Shown here piece after piece: positions 1 to 8,654 of a DNA stretch of 64,000 nt. A program made the translations under genes and the position numbers. The stretch is from Candidatus Thermochlorobacteriaceae bacterium. Its GTDB lineage: Bacteria > Bacteroidota > Chlorobiia > Chlorobiales > Thermochlorobacteraceae. Numbering within the stretch: the first letter of the stretch is position 1; the number at the start of each line of letters is the position of its first letter. The stretch lies in contig JAJUFC010000013.1 of NCBI GenBank assembly GCA_029263855.1, positions 43,930 to 107,929 on the forward strand. Direction: 5' to 3'. Below the pieces are notes generated by a model. That model was given only the letters and a program-made list of their open reading frames with translations, was not told where the DNA came from and ran no database searches.

Positions 1-1212
1 CAAGACGAAGCGCGCTTCGCCGAAGCCATCGGCGACGTGAGCGACGAGGCTTTGAGCGAGAAAGAGTTGCAAAAGAAACTCACGCAAATTTTGCCGGGGT
101 TCGACGCGACGCTCGCTCGCGAAGCGCTCTTTCGCGCAAAAGAAAAATCGCCGACGATTGCGCCGCAATCGCTTCACGAAGCGGTCGCGGAAATTTTCTA
201 CGAACTCGTTTCGCCAGAGCCGAAAGTCTATCAAGGCAAGTCAAATCAAGGCGGCGCGGCGCATTGGTTTTCCATCATTGACGAGCGACATCGCGCGTTT
301 GAATCGGTCGAGCGGTTTGAATCCATCAACGACGCGATGAAATTTTACTCGTTCAAAATTCATCAAGCCGAACATTTTGGCAAGGAACTCAAAACGCTAC
401 GCGCGCAACTTGAACGGTTGATTGAAAAAACGCGGGCGCAGATTGACGCGCTTGACTTGCAATCGCAAAAAAAACGAGCCGACGAATACGAGCGAAACGG
501 GCGCCTCTTGATGGCGAATTTGCATCGGCTTGAAAAAGGAATGACGGAAATCACGGTCGAGAATTTCTTTGACGGAGGTTCAATCGTCATCGCGCTTGAC
601 GAGAAGAAATCGCCGTATCAAAACGCGGAAATGCATTTTGAAAAAGCCAAGAAATCTGGCGCCAGTCAAGCGATTTCGGCGGAACGATTGAAAACAGCGA
701 GAGAAAATTTGAGCCAAGCCGAGAGACTTCAATCGGAACTATGGAAGATAAACGACCAACGGACGTTTGAGCGTTGGCGCAAGGCGAATCTTCAAACCCT
801 TCAAAAATTTTTGCTCGTCTCCAAAGAGGAAGCGGAAAAGCAAACGCTCTTTCGGCGGTTCCGACTTTCGCCAAATGCGGAGTTGTGGGTCGGCAAGAAC
901 GCGAAGAACAACGATTTGCTCACGTTCAAATACGCGCGCCCGAATGATTTGTGGTTTCATGCGCGCGGCGTGGCGGGGTCGCACTGCGTTTTGAAATCGA
1001 GCAAACCGCCATCAAGAGACGAGCTGGAACGCGCGGCGGCGATAGCGGCATACTACTCGTCGGCGAAGGGTGCGGAACTTGCGCCCGTGATTTGCGCGCC
1101 CAAAAAGTATGTGCGCAAGCCGAAGGGCGCGGACGTTGGCGCGGTGGTGGTCGAGCGCGAGGAAGTCTTGCTCGTCAAGCCGCAGTTGTGGACGGAAGCG
1201 GAAGAGGAATAG
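1..1212 (+). CDS. rqcH: RqcH/Rqc2-like NFACT protein (5' end cut by window edge)
   Basis: This is the C-terminal part of an NFACT-family protein. The family binds stalled 50S subunits carrying peptidyl-tRNA and directs alanine tailing in ribosome quality control; older annotations call it fibronectin-binding protein A. The frame is open from base 1 with no stop, so the GTG at 37 is probably internal and the true start lies outside the window. About 403 codons are present against roughly 520-600 in full-length relatives. A long charged helical middle section (coiled-coil M) is followed by the NFACT-R (DUF814) domain, seen in 'ELWVGKNAKNNDLLTF' and 'NDLWFHARGVAGSHCVLK' near the C-terminus. The next gene is 49 bp downstream and unrelated. 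Confidence 0.88.
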   Translation, partial: QDEARFAEAIGDVSDEALSEKELQKKLTQILPGFDATLAREALFRAKEKSPTIAPQSLHEAVAEIFYELVSPEPKVYQGKSNQGGAAHWFSIIDERHRAFESVERFESINDAMKFYSFKIHQAEHFGKELKTLRAQLERLIEKTRAQIDALDLQSQKKRADEYERNGRLLMANLHRLEKGMTEITVENFFDGGSIVIALDEKKSPYQNAEMHFEKAKKSGASQAISAERLKTARENLSQAERLQSELWKINDQRTFERWRKANLQTLQKFLLVSKEEAEKQTLFRRFRLSPNAELWVGKNAKNNDLLTFKYARPNDLWFHARGVAGSHCVLKSSKPPSRDELERAAAIAAYYSSAKGAELAPVICAPKKYVRKPKGADVGAVVVEREEVLLVKPQLWTEAEEE

Positions 1213-1261
1213 CGTTGCAAAGATTTTTTGTAAATACGTTCAATGATGTTCATCTGCAAAC

Positions 1262-2263
1262 TTGAACCAACTAACTTCTTGTCGTCAATTCGTGAGAGAG
1301 AACGCAAAAAAATTTCAAACCGTCATAGAAAAAAACACTTTCTACTTTTACAATCCAACTTTTCAAGAGCGCTATGAAAGTCATATCAATTCGTTGAAAG
1401 AAACGCTTCTTGTTCTCAAAAATCAGGTTGAAACGCAAGGGCTAAAAAAGCAACATTTTGAAGAACTTCTCGCCGATAAAGAAAACGGGCTTCGCGCCAT
1501 TCTCGCCTTAACAGGTTTTGCCAATGAGAGTTTGAAACGACTCATTACGGTCGCGCGCGCCGTCGACGACAAAGAACTTTCAAAACTGATTCACAAGGAT
1601 AAATGGGCGGAAACGGAAAGCGAAGCCGAAATCAAGGAGTGGAGCGACGCGAAAATCGCCACGCTTTTGAAAAGCAATGTTTATTTCAGAAAAGGACTTG
1701 TCAATCTTTTCTTTGAGGGAGCGACAACGGCGATTTTAGCGCGAATGCTTCCTCTCTTTGAGTTGAAAAAGTTGAGCATCTCGAAATTAAGGTTTGAAGC
1801 GCCAGCGATGATTGATACGCTGGTGAGATACAAAGAAAAAGGGTCGTATTCGGGGCAGGCGGAAAACAATCCCGAACATTTCATCGCCGAAATTCTAAAA
1901 GAAGAAGGCATAACATTTGAAAAAGGGGACTTAACCGAACTTTTCAAAAACGAGCCGATTGAGAAGCGGACGATGGACTTCATTATTCCGCGAAAAGAAG
2001 CGCCGAAAGTAATCATTGAAAGTTCGTTTCTTGTTACGACTTCATCAGGACAAGGAGATAAGTCCAAGACCGAAGGCAACATCAAAAAGTTGATTTCGAG
2101 ATATTATCGGCAAGCCAAGTTTATCGGTTTTGTCGATGGCGTCGGTTGGTATGTTCGCAAAAAAGATTTAATGCGAATGGTTGCGGCTTACGACGACGTG
2201 TTCACATTTCACGATGAAGAGGTTGAACGCTTCAAGGAATTTCTTAAAACGCAATTACGCTAA
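1262..2263 (+). CDS. Type II restriction endonuclease, DpnII-like PD-(D/E)xK
   Basis: This is probably the nuclease of a restriction-modification pair. The C-terminal third carries a plausible PD-(D/E)xK core: D239 in 'KRTMDFIIP', E253 in 'VIIESSF', then 'SSGQGDKSK', followed by 'FIGFVDGVGWYVRKKDL', which resembles the end of DpnII-family enzymes. It overlaps the methyltransferase gene by one base (TAATG at 2261-2265), implying translational coupling. The start is uncertain: the longest frame begins with TTG at 1262, GTG at 1292 is an alternative, and no ATG is nearby. It looks more AT-rich than its neighbours, which suggests acquisition by transfer. The target sequence cannot be read from the protein. 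Confidence 0.78.
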   Translation: MNQLTSCRQFVRENAKKFQTVIEKNTFYFYNPTFQERYESHINSLKETLLVLKNQVETQGLKKQHFEELLADKENGLRAILALTGFANESLKRLITVARAVDDKELSKLIHKDKWAETESEAEIKEWSDAKIATLLKSNVYFRKGLVNLFFEGATTAILARMLPLFELKKLSISKLRFEAPAMIDTLVRYKEKGSYSGQAENNPEHFIAEILKEEGITFEKGDLTELFKNEPIEKRTMDFIIPRKEAPKVIIESSFLVTTSSGQGDKSKTEGNIKKLISRYYRQAKFIGFVDGVGWYVRKKDLMRMVAAYDDVFTFHDEEVERFKEFLKTQLR

Positions 2264-3327
2264 TGATTGAAAAGCATTTAAACGCGATAACGCAAGGCGA
2301 CTGCTTGGAATTGCTCCGACAGATTCCCGACGACTCGATTGATGTAACATTCGCCGACCCGCCATTCAATCTGAAAAAAGGCTACAACACTTACAAAGAC
2401 AGCTTGAAGTTGCAAGAATACTTGACGTGGTGCGAAAAATGGATTTCAGAAATGGTTCGGATTACAAAGCCCACAGGATCGATTTTTTTGCATAACATTC
2501 CAAAATGGCTCACTTACTATGCGACATTTCTAAATCAGAAAGCAGACTTTAAGCACTGGATAAGTTGGGACGCGCCAACTGCGCCAATGGGGAAAACCTT
2601 GCAACCTGCGCACTACGGAATCCTCTTTTATGCCAAAGACGCGAAGCAGTTGAAGTTTTATGAAATTCGTCATCCCCACAAACGCGCGCGAAAAGCGCAG
2701 ATTCTCGCAAAAGATTATGGCGGCAAGAAATCAATGCTTCACCCGTTCGGACCGCTCGCATCAGACGTATGGACGGATATTCACAGAATTAAACATAACA
2801 AGTTCAGAGATGAACACCCGTGCCAACTACCGATTCACTTGCTTGAAAGAATAATCCTGATGAGTAGCGATGAAGGCGACGTGATTCTTGACCCGTTTAG
2901 CGGGACGGGAACTACGGCGTTGGCGGCAAAGCGACTTGGACGGCAGTATATTGGCTTCGACATCGATGAAGAATACGTGAAAATCACGCGACAAAAATTG
3001 GAGCAAGAAAAGTCGCTTTCTAAGCTAGGAAATAGATGGGTCAGTTTCTATCTCGATGAAGTAACGACGTTGCGCGACAAAGATTGGGACTACTTGAAAG
3101 ACTTCTACTACATACCAAATAACCCAGAAGACATTGATACAACGCCGATTGTCTTAAAGACAAAAGCGGACATTCAAACGCCTTTGTCAAGTTTGACGGC
3201 GCTCAGCAAATCTAATGTCGACGCGAAAATGCGTCAGATAACTTTGTTCGAGCCGATGGTAGAGCAAGAATCAAAGCATAAAAAAGACGCGCCACGAAAC
3301 AAAGAAACGACGAGAGCAAGCGTTTAA
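2263..3327 (+). CDS. DNA methyltransferase of the R-M pair (beta class, DPPF motif)
   Basis: This SAM-dependent N6-adenine or N4-cytosine methylase should protect host DNA from the upstream nuclease. Motif IV 'ADPPFNL' is at residues 31-37, before the SAM-binding motif I 'DPFSGTGTTAL' at 210-220, followed by 'RQYIGFDIDEEY'. This order defines the beta class. The conserved 'HPCQLP' block at about 185-190 precedes motif I. The 354 residues include a C-terminal tail of about 110 residues after the catalytic domain, with no recognised fold. ATG overlaps the stop of the nuclease gene. Sequence specificity and the exact methylated base cannot be assigned. Confidence 0.92.
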   Translation: MIEKHLNAITQGDCLELLRQIPDDSIDVTFADPPFNLKKGYNTYKDSLKLQEYLTWCEKWISEMVRITKPTGSIFLHNIPKWLTYYATFLNQKADFKHWISWDAPTAPMGKTLQPAHYGILFYAKDAKQLKFYEIRHPHKRARKAQILAKDYGGKKSMLHPFGPLASDVWTDIHRIKHNKFRDEHPCQLPIHLLERIILMSSDEGDVILDPFSGTGTTALAAKRLGRQYIGFDIDEEYVKITRQKLEQEKSLSKLGNRWVSFYLDEVTTLRDKDWDYLKDFYYIPNNPEDIDTTPIVLKTKADIQTPLSSLTALSKSNVDAKMRQITLFEPMVEQESKHKKDAPRNKETTRASV

Positions 3328-3353
3328 CGTTTCTTTTCAGCGCAAGCAAAACC

Positions 3354-4013
3354 GTGATAAACGACCAAGACCACAAATACCGCCCGAAGCGCGAAGAAAT
3401 GGTTCTGAAACTGCGCGAGATGGGCGTCGCAAACGAGCGCGTCTTGCAAGCGTTCCGCGACGTCAAGCGCCACTTGTTCGTCGACTCGATGTTTTGGGAA
3501 TCCGCCTATCAAGATTCGCCGTTGCCAATCGCCGCCAATCAAACCATTTCGCAACCTTACACGGTCGCGTATATGACGAGCATCGTCGTGGAGCATTATC
3601 CGAGCGGCGCGAAGGTTTTGGAAATCGGAACGGGGTCGGGGTATCAAGCGGCGATTCTGTTCGCGTTGGGGTATCGCGTCTATACGGTTGAGCGGCACGC
3701 CTCGCTCTACGAGCAAGCGACGAAGCGTTTCGAGGAACTCGGAATCAAAGCGCAGGCGCGACTTGGCGATGGAACGCTCGGCTGGGCGGCGATGAAACCC
3801 TTCGACGCGATTCTCGTTACCGCAGGCTCGCCCGACGTGCCGCGTCCGCTTCTCGAACAACTCGCCGACAACGGTCGCTTGATTATCCCCATCGGCGATG
3901 CGAAGCGCCAACAGATGCATATTTTTCATCGTCAAGGCAATCAAGTTTTCGAAACAGTCGCCGATAACTTCGCTTTCGTGCCGCTCATCGGCAAAGAAGG
4001 TTGGAAAGAATGA
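3354..4013 (+). CDS. pcm: Protein-L-isoaspartate O-methyltransferase
   Basis: It methylates L-isoaspartyl residues in aged proteins with SAM, starting their repair to aspartate. The 219 residues match the family length. The conserved block 'NQTISQPYTVA' (62-72) and the SAM-binding loop 'VLEIGTGSGYQAA' (88-100) are both present, and the C-terminal 'VADNFAFVPLIGKEGW' is typical. The start is GTG at 3354, which gives the usual N-terminus. It follows the R-M pair by 26 bp but looks like core-genome sequence, so the R-M pair appears inserted between rqcH and pcm. Confidence 0.94.
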   Translation: MINDQDHKYRPKREEMVLKLREMGVANERVLQAFRDVKRHLFVDSMFWESAYQDSPLPIAANQTISQPYTVAYMTSIVVEHYPSGAKVLEIGTGSGYQAAILFALGYRVYTVERHASLYEQATKRFEELGIKAQARLGDGTLGWAAMKPFDAILVTAGSPDVPRPLLEQLADNGRLIIPIGDAKRQQMHIFHRQGNQVFETVADNFAFVPLIGKEGWKE

Positions 4014-4051
4014 CGACGAAATAATTCGCCAAAAAACAACCATAGAAATCA

Positions 4052-4501
4052 GTGAGAAGCGTCATTTTTTTATGCACGGCAAACGCGATTCGTAGTCAAA
4101 TGGCGGAAGGCTACATCAATGCGAAAACAAGCGCGCTAAAAGCATACAGCGGCGGCGTTCAGCCATGCGGCTACGTCGACAAAGACGCGATTGCGGTGAT
4201 GCGCGAAATTGGAATTGACATTTCATCGCAACGCTCAAAATCTGTTGACGAATTCAAAGGCAAAAAAATTGACATCGTCATAACCGTAAGCGGAACGGCG
4301 TATCACGATTGCCCTGAATGGCTCTATCAAAACGCCATCAACGCGCATTGGGGATTCAAGGACGTTTCAGGCGAGAGCCGCAGACAATACCGCGCTTTGC
4401 GAGATGAAATCAAGGCGCACCTTGATAAATTCCTTGCGCGTTACGACCCCGCTCAAACCGACGAGGAAGTGCGCGCGCTTTTGCGAGGACTTTCGCGATA
4501 A
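4052..4501 (+). CDS. Low-molecular-weight phosphatase/ArsC-type arsenate reductase-like protein
   Basis: This protein has the low-molecular-weight tyrosine phosphatase fold used by thioredoxin-coupled arsenate reductases. The P-loop is 'CTANAIRSQMAE' with nucleophile Cys8 and Arg14. The ArsC-like segment 'DIVITVS' runs into 'HDCPEW'. In the pI258-type enzymes the relay needs two more cysteines about 72 and 79 residues after the first. Here the first is Ser80 and only the second, Cys87, remains; Cys39 is an extra cysteine. It may therefore use a different relay or act on another substrate. The start is GTG at 4052. No arsenic-resistance genes are nearby, so the arsenate role is inferred from family only. 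Confidence 0.8.
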   Translation: MRSVIFLCTANAIRSQMAEGYINAKTSALKAYSGGVQPCGYVDKDAIAVMREIGIDISSQRSKSVDEFKGKKIDIVITVSGTAYHDCPEWLYQNAINAHWGFKDVSGESRRQYRALRDEIKAHLDKFLARYDPAQTDEEVRALLRGLSR

Positions 4502-4530
4502 GTTTTAATCAACACCAATCAACTACAAAA

Positions 4531-5028
4531 ATGGCATCGGAACATTCGTTTGACGTCGTTTCAAAAATCAATCTTCAAGAGTTAGATAACGCACTCAACC
4601 AAGCCCGAAAAGAACTGCAACAACGCTACGACCTCAAAGACTCCAAGTCGGCGATTCTCTTCAACGAAAAGGATATGGAATTGACGCTTGAATCGGCGAG
4701 CGAGTTTACTTTGAAGGCGGTTGTCGACACGCTGCAATCCAAACTCATCAAACGCAACATCTCGACGAAAGTCTTGGACTTTCAAAAAATCGAACCTGCC
4801 ACGCAAAACACCGTGCGCCAAAAAGTAAAGTTGAAACAAGGTTTGGACAAAGAGACGACGAAGAAAATCACGACTGCGATTAAGGAGATGAAACTCAAAG
4901 TGCAAGCGCAAATTCAAGGCGATGAAGTTCGCGTTTCAGGCAAGCAAATCGACGACCTTCAAGCCGTCCAAAAAGCCTTGTTGGCGTTGGATTTAGGCGT
5001 TCCGCTTCAATTCGTCAATTACCGATGA
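4531..5028 (+). CDS. yajQ: YajQ-family nucleotide-binding protein
   Basis: YajQ proteins bind nucleotides, cyclic di-GMP in studied cases, and act as small cytoplasmic effectors. The whole length fits: 'SFDVVSKINLQELDNA' at the N-terminus, 'RYDLKDSKSAILFNE' and the C-terminal 'GKQIDDLQAVQ...FVNYR'. The length of 165 residues is normal. The last codons overlap the start of the DUF4174 gene by 4 bp (ATGA at 5025). Two GGDEF-related proteins lie elsewhere in this window, so a cyclic di-GMP link is plausible but not shown here. Confidence 0.93.
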   Translation: MASEHSFDVVSKINLQELDNALNQARKELQQRYDLKDSKSAILFNEKDMELTLESASEFTLKAVVDTLQSKLIKRNISTKVLDFQKIEPATQNTVRQKVKLKQGLDKETTKKITTAIKEMKLKVQAQIQGDEVRVSGKQIDDLQAVQKALLALDLGVPLQFVNYR

Positions 5029-5417
5029 CGCTCTTGCTTTTGCTAAACGTAACCATGCACAGCGACGAACTGCGCTCGCTCTCGGAACTGCGGTGGAAAG
5101 CGCGCATCGTGTTGTGCAAATCCGATTCCGCTTTGCTTGATAAACTTCACGATGCAACCTTGTTGGAAAAGGAGCGCATAGACGAGCGAGACATCGTCTA
5201 TTTCATCATCTGCGGCGACCGACTTATCAGCAACTACGGTGGAGTTTTATCCAGCGTGCTGAAAGGGGAAGTTCGAGCGCGATTGAAAAAAGAAGCCGTC
5301 GTTTTAATCGGCAAAGATGGCGAAATGAAGGGCGCGTATTCGTCGCTTCGTTGGACTGAAATTTTCGCCGAGATTGACGCGATGCCAATGCGACAACGAG
5401 AGAAACGCCAGAGGTGA
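5025..5417 (+). CDS. DUF4174-family protein
   Basis: This 130-residue protein of unknown function resembles DUF4174. The hallmark parts are 'LRWKARIVL' near the N-terminus, 'ERDIVYFII' in the middle, 'VVLIGKDGEMKGAYSS' and the closing 'FAEIDAMPMRQREKR'. The fold is thioredoxin-like in relatives, but no CxxC is present. ATG overlaps the yajQ stop, so the two are probably co-translated. A hydrophobic stretch 'TLLLLLNV' at the very N-terminus might be the remnant of a signal sequence. Its stop abuts the stop of the convergent ABC transporter gene with no spacer. Confidence 0.8.
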   Translation: MTLLLLLNVTMHSDELRSLSELRWKARIVLCKSDSALLDKLHDATLLEKERIDERDIVYFIICGDRLISNYGGVLSSVLKGEVRARLKKEAVVLIGKDGEMKGAYSSLRWTEIFAEIDAMPMRQREKRQR

Positions 5418-7247
5418 TTACGACGCGGTCAGATGGTTTGCGTATTGCAGTTGATAGAGTTTGTAGTATAAGCCGCGTTGCGCGAGCAATTCTTGATGCG
5501 TGCCTTGTTCGCGCAGAACGCCTTTGTGCATCACGAGGATTTTGTCGCAATGTTGAATCGTGGAAAGCCGATGCGCGATGATGATGCAGGTTCTTCCGCT
5601 CATCAATTTTTCCAAAGCGGATTCAATCAGATGTTCGGTTTCGGTATCGACAGAACTTGTGGCTTCATCAAGGACAAGAATTTTGGGGTTGTAGACCATC
5701 GCGCGCACAAATGAAATCAGTTGCCGCTGACCCGTTGAAAGTGCCGCGCCGCGCTCCTGAACTTGATAATCGTATCCGTTTGGAAGTTTCTCGATGAACG
5801 CCGCCGCGCCAACAAGTTCCGCCGCCTCTTTGATTTGCGCGTCGGTAATGGACGAATCCCCGAGCGTGATGTTGTCGCGAATCGTTCCCGAAAAAAGAAA
5901 CACGTCTTGAAGCACCACGCCAACATTGCGTCGAACGTCTTGTTCCGTCAAATCGCGCAGGTCAATTCCGTCTATCGTGATGCGTCCTCTTTGAACTTCA
6001 TAGAATTTGGAGAGAAGCGAAATCGTCGTGGATTTTCCAGAACCCGTTGCGCCGACAATCGCGATGCGCTCGCCCGCCTTCGCCGCGAAACTCACGTCTT
6101 GCAAAACCCAATGCTCGTCGTTGTATGCAAACCACACGCGCTCGAAAGCGATGTCGCCTTTTGGATTGACAAGTGATTTCGGCTGTTTTGGAGGTTCAAT
6201 GAAAACTTTTTCGTCAAGCAATCTGAAAACCCGCTCCGCGCTCGTGATGGCGGTTTGCATAATGTTGTATTTGTCCGACAAATCTTGAAGCGGGCGGAAG
6301 AAGAGCGCGATATACTGCACGAAGGCGACCACCACGCCGAGCGTCAAATCCGCGTCGAGCATCTTCATTCCGCTATACCAAATAATCAGCCCCAGCGCAA
6401 TCGCCGAGAGCAATTCAATCGCGGGATAAAAGACGGAGTAATAAAAGACGGAGCGAATGTTCGCGTCGCGATGCGCGGCGTTGATGTCCGCGTGCTTTTC
6501 AAATTCTTTTTGTTCGCGTCCGAAGAGTTGTACCGTGCCGATGCCCGTGATATGCTCTTGAAGAAAGGCGGAAAGACGAGCGACTTCGGTGCGCACGTCT
6601 TGATAAGCGACGCGCACGCGCTTTTTGAATTCCATCGTTACCCAAAACATAATTGGCAGAACGCTAAATGAAACGAGCGTCAGTTGCCAATCGGTGTAAA
6701 ACATCATCACGATGATGAACGAGAGTTGAAACACGTCGCCAAGCAGGGCGACAAGCCCGCTTGAAAGCATTTCGTTGAGCGTTTCCACGTCGTTTGTGGC
6801 GCGCGTCATCAAACGACCAATCGGATTGCGGTCGAAGAATTTGAGCGAAAGCGTTTGAAGGTGCTTGAAAATATCGAGCCGCAGTTGCATCACGGCTCTT
6901 TGCCCCAAAAGTTGAGTGAGGTAAGTGTTGCCGAATTGCATCACGACTTCAAGCGCGACGACGGCGAGAAAAATAAGGCTGATGTAAAACAGCCCCTGCG
7001 CGTCGCCAATGGCGATGTGGTTGTCAATCGCAAGTTTGGTGATATACGGGCGGAGCGGCGAGATTAGCGCGCCGATAATCGTTAGAGCGACCGCAGCGAA
7101 AAGCAGGTTCGGATATGGACGCACATATCTGAAAAGACGTTTGAGCAAAGGCAAATCAAACGCATTGCCCGAAACAGTGTCGGCTTGCATTTGAAAGCCA
7201 TTGGGCTTGCCGTTTGGCGAGGCGTTGCGTCTGTTGGTTGATGGCAC
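5418..7247 (-). CDS. ABC exporter, fused permease and ATPase (MsbA/LmrA-like)
   Basis: This is a half-size exporter that would work as a homodimer in the inner membrane, moving lipids or drugs. The first roughly 340 residues contain about six membrane segments. The nucleotide-binding domain follows: Walker A 'GATGSGKST' at 399-407, signature 'LSTGQ' at 503-507, Walker B 'ILVLDE' at 523-528 and H-loop His559. The length of 609 is normal. The start is GTG at 7247; a later in-frame ATG at codon 20 is possible. It lies 29 bp after a tiny remnant gene and may share a transcript with phosphoglycerate mutase. The substrate cannot be deduced. Confidence 0.93.
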   Translation of the reverse strand: MPSTNRRNASPNGKPNGFQMQADTVSGNAFDLPLLKRLFRYVRPYPNLLFAAVALTIIGALISPLRPYITKLAIDNHIAIGDAQGLFYISLIFLAVVALEVVMQFGNTYLTQLLGQRAVMQLRLDIFKHLQTLSLKFFDRNPIGRLMTRATNDVETLNEMLSSGLVALLGDVFQLSFIIVMMFYTDWQLTLVSFSVLPIMFWVTMEFKKRVRVAYQDVRTEVARLSAFLQEHITGIGTVQLFGREQKEFEKHADINAAHRDANIRSVFYYSVFYPAIELLSAIALGLIIWYSGMKMLDADLTLGVVVAFVQYIALFFRPLQDLSDKYNIMQTAITSAERVFRLLDEKVFIEPPKQPKSLVNPKGDIAFERVWFAYNDEHWVLQDVSFAAKAGERIAIVGATGSGKSTTISLLSKFYEVQRGRITIDGIDLRDLTEQDVRRNVGVVLQDVFLFSGTIRDNITLGDSSITDAQIKEAAELVGAAAFIEKLPNGYDYQVQERGAALSTGQRQLISFVRAMVYNPKILVLDEATSSVDTETEHLIESALEKLMSGRTCIIIAHRLSTIQHCDKILVMHKGVLREQGTHQELLAQRGLYYKLYQLQYANHLTAS

Positions 7248-7275
7248 TTGGTTCTAACGAAAGGTTTGTGTTTTT

Positions 7276-7377
7276 TCAGATTGACGATCGCCTCCACACC
7301 GTAGTGTAGAAATCTTTAAGCGATGCGACGCCGCCTTTTTCTTCGAGGGCGCGAAGAATCGCCTCTTCCCATTTCAT
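7276..7377 (-). pseudogene. 33-residue remnant of a helix-turn-helix N-terminus
   Basis: An ATG directly abuts the TAG stop of the phosphoglycerate mutase gene and opens a 33-codon frame starting 'MKWEEAILRALEEKGG' and continuing 'VASLKDFYTTVW'. This pattern (KW-EAIL-AL-E-GG-A-L-D-Y) resembles the N-terminal winged-helix (HARE-like) unit found before nucleases and regulators. It then runs into TGA at 7278-7276. No matching continuation is visible in another frame. It may be a broken gene or a very small protein; the resemblance is from memory. Confidence 0.45.
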
Positions 7378-8016
7378 CTAACTTAAAATCTCCTTCTTGA
7401 CAATCCGCTCCCCCTGGTAATCATACACAATCGGAACGCCGTTGGCGATGTTAAGTTCCAACACTTGTTCTTTGGTGAGATTATCGAGCCGCATCACGAT
7501 GGCGCGCAGGCTGTTGCCGTGAGCCGAAATGACGACGTTTTTTCCCGAAACGATTTTCGGCAAAATCTCGCGCTCAAAGTAAGGAATGGCGCGCGCCGCC
7601 GTGTCTTTGAGGCTTTCCGTGTAGCCGTCGGGGTTGAGGTCGGTTTTGTCGGCGGGCGGCGGAATGTCGTAACTGCGTCGCCAAATTTTCACTTGTTCTT
7701 CGCCGAACTTCGCCGCCGTTTCCGCTTTGTTCAAGCCTTGCAACGCGCCATAGTGGCGTTCATTGAGGGCTTTGTTAAAGTAAGTCGGGACGCGGTCTAA
7801 TTGACCTGCCGCCGCGAGCGCGAGAATGTGCGTTTCAATCGCGCGATAGAGAACCGATGTGTAACCAAAGTCAATCGAGATGTGTTTGATTTTTTCGCCC
7901 GCTTCGCGCGCTTCTCGGCGACCCTTTTCGGTGAGCGGAACATCAACCCAACCCGTGAAGCGATTTTCCAAATTCCATTGTGATTCGCCGTGCCGAATGA
8001 GAATGAGTTTTGCCAT
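7378..8016 (-). CDS. gpmA: 2,3-bisphosphoglycerate-dependent phosphoglycerate mutase
   Basis: It interconverts 3- and 2-phosphoglycerate in glycolysis and gluconeogenesis. The phosphohistidine motif 'LILIRHGESQWN' sits at the N-terminus, 'FTGWVDVPLTEKG' follows, the acid 'LNERHYGALQGLNK' is central and the second histidine is in 'ISAHGNSLRAI'. I chose ATG at 8016 because it places 'MAKLILIRHG' at the start as in the family; the frame extends upstream without similarity. The 212 residues are at the short end for this type. A terminator at about 8037-8078 separates it from the peroxiredoxin gene, so it needs its own promoter. Confidence 0.94.
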   Translation of the reverse strand: MAKLILIRHGESQWNLENRFTGWVDVPLTEKGRREAREAGEKIKHISIDFGYTSVLYRAIETHILALAAAGQLDRVPTYFNKALNERHYGALQGLNKAETAAKFGEEQVKIWRRSYDIPPPADKTDLNPDGYTESLKDTAARAIPYFEREILPKIVSGKNVVISAHGNSLRAIVMRLDNLTKEQVLELNIANGVPIVYDYQGERIVKKEILS

Positions 8017-8035
8017 CTGCGTTGAATGAATTTGC

Positions 8036-8078
8036 GTGAAAAAATAAAGCCCTCGCTTTGAGAAAGGCAAGCAAGGGC
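8036..8078 (-). terminator. Intrinsic terminator after the peroxiredoxin gene
   Basis: Read on the minus strand, a 10-bp stem (arms 8069-8078 and 8049-8058, one wobble pair) is followed by a T-rich run over 8048-8036. It lies just after the peroxiredoxin stop. Confidence 0.8.
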
Positions 8079-8085
8079 GATTCGG

Positions 8086-8547
8086 TTAATTCAAGGCTTG
8101 TTTGATTGCGGCGATGAGTTCATCGTCGGTGCGGCTATCTTTGAGTTCCTTCTCGATGTGAAACCACTTGATTTTGCCGTCCATTCCCACAAGGAAATAC
8201 GCGCGCTTGCTCACATTGAGCGGCTCAAAAAGAATGTCATACTTTTTCGTCGCGTCGCGGTGAATGTCCGAGAGCAAGTGATGTTGCATATTGTATTTCT
8301 CGCGAAAGGCTTGGTGCGCGAACTTGGAATCGGCGGAAATCGGAAGCACGACCACGCCGAGTTGCTCGTAGCGACTCCAATCTTGCGAGTAAGAGCAATT
8401 TTGCGCCGTGCAAACGGGCGTGAAATCAAGCGGGTAAAATGAAAGAAGCACGTTTTTCTTCCCTCTGAAATCGGAAAGTTTCACCTTCGTGCCGTCGGTG
8501 GAATCGAGTTCAAAATCGGGGGCGAGGTCGCCAACTTGAAGCGCCAT
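8086..8547 (-). CDS. Peroxiredoxin (AhpC/TSA, Bcp-like)
   Basis: It is a thiol peroxidase reducing hydrogen peroxide or organic peroxides. The active site is '[11 protein letters not shown]': peroxidatic Cys46 in the PxxxT/PVCT setting, and a second cysteine five residues later at Cys51, the resolving position of Bcp-type two-Cys enzymes. The N-terminal '[15 protein letters not shown]' and the later '[13 protein letters not shown]' are standard. The 153 residues are normal. It is transcribed alone leftward and ends at a clear terminator. The reductant is not identifiable here. Confidence 0.93.
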   Translation of the reverse strand: MALQVGDLAPDFELDSTDGTKVKLSDFRGKKNVLLSFYPLDFTPVCTAQNCSYSQDWSRYEQLGVVVLPISADSKFAHQAFREKYNMQHHLLSDIHRDATKKYDILFEPLNVSKRAYFLVGMDGKIKWFHIEKELKDSRTDDELIAAIKQALN

Positions 8548-8654
8548 TGTAGTTCTCCTGTGTTTTTGAAGTTATGTGAAAATCGCTCGCGACTGCGCGG
8601 CGAAGAGTATGATGCAAATTTCGTAGGTTTCGTCAAAATTAACTTTTGCAAACT

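Noticed and set aside
3324..4043. 239-codon minus-strand frame opposite pcm
   Set aside because: pcm has all its family motifs, so this is a shadow.
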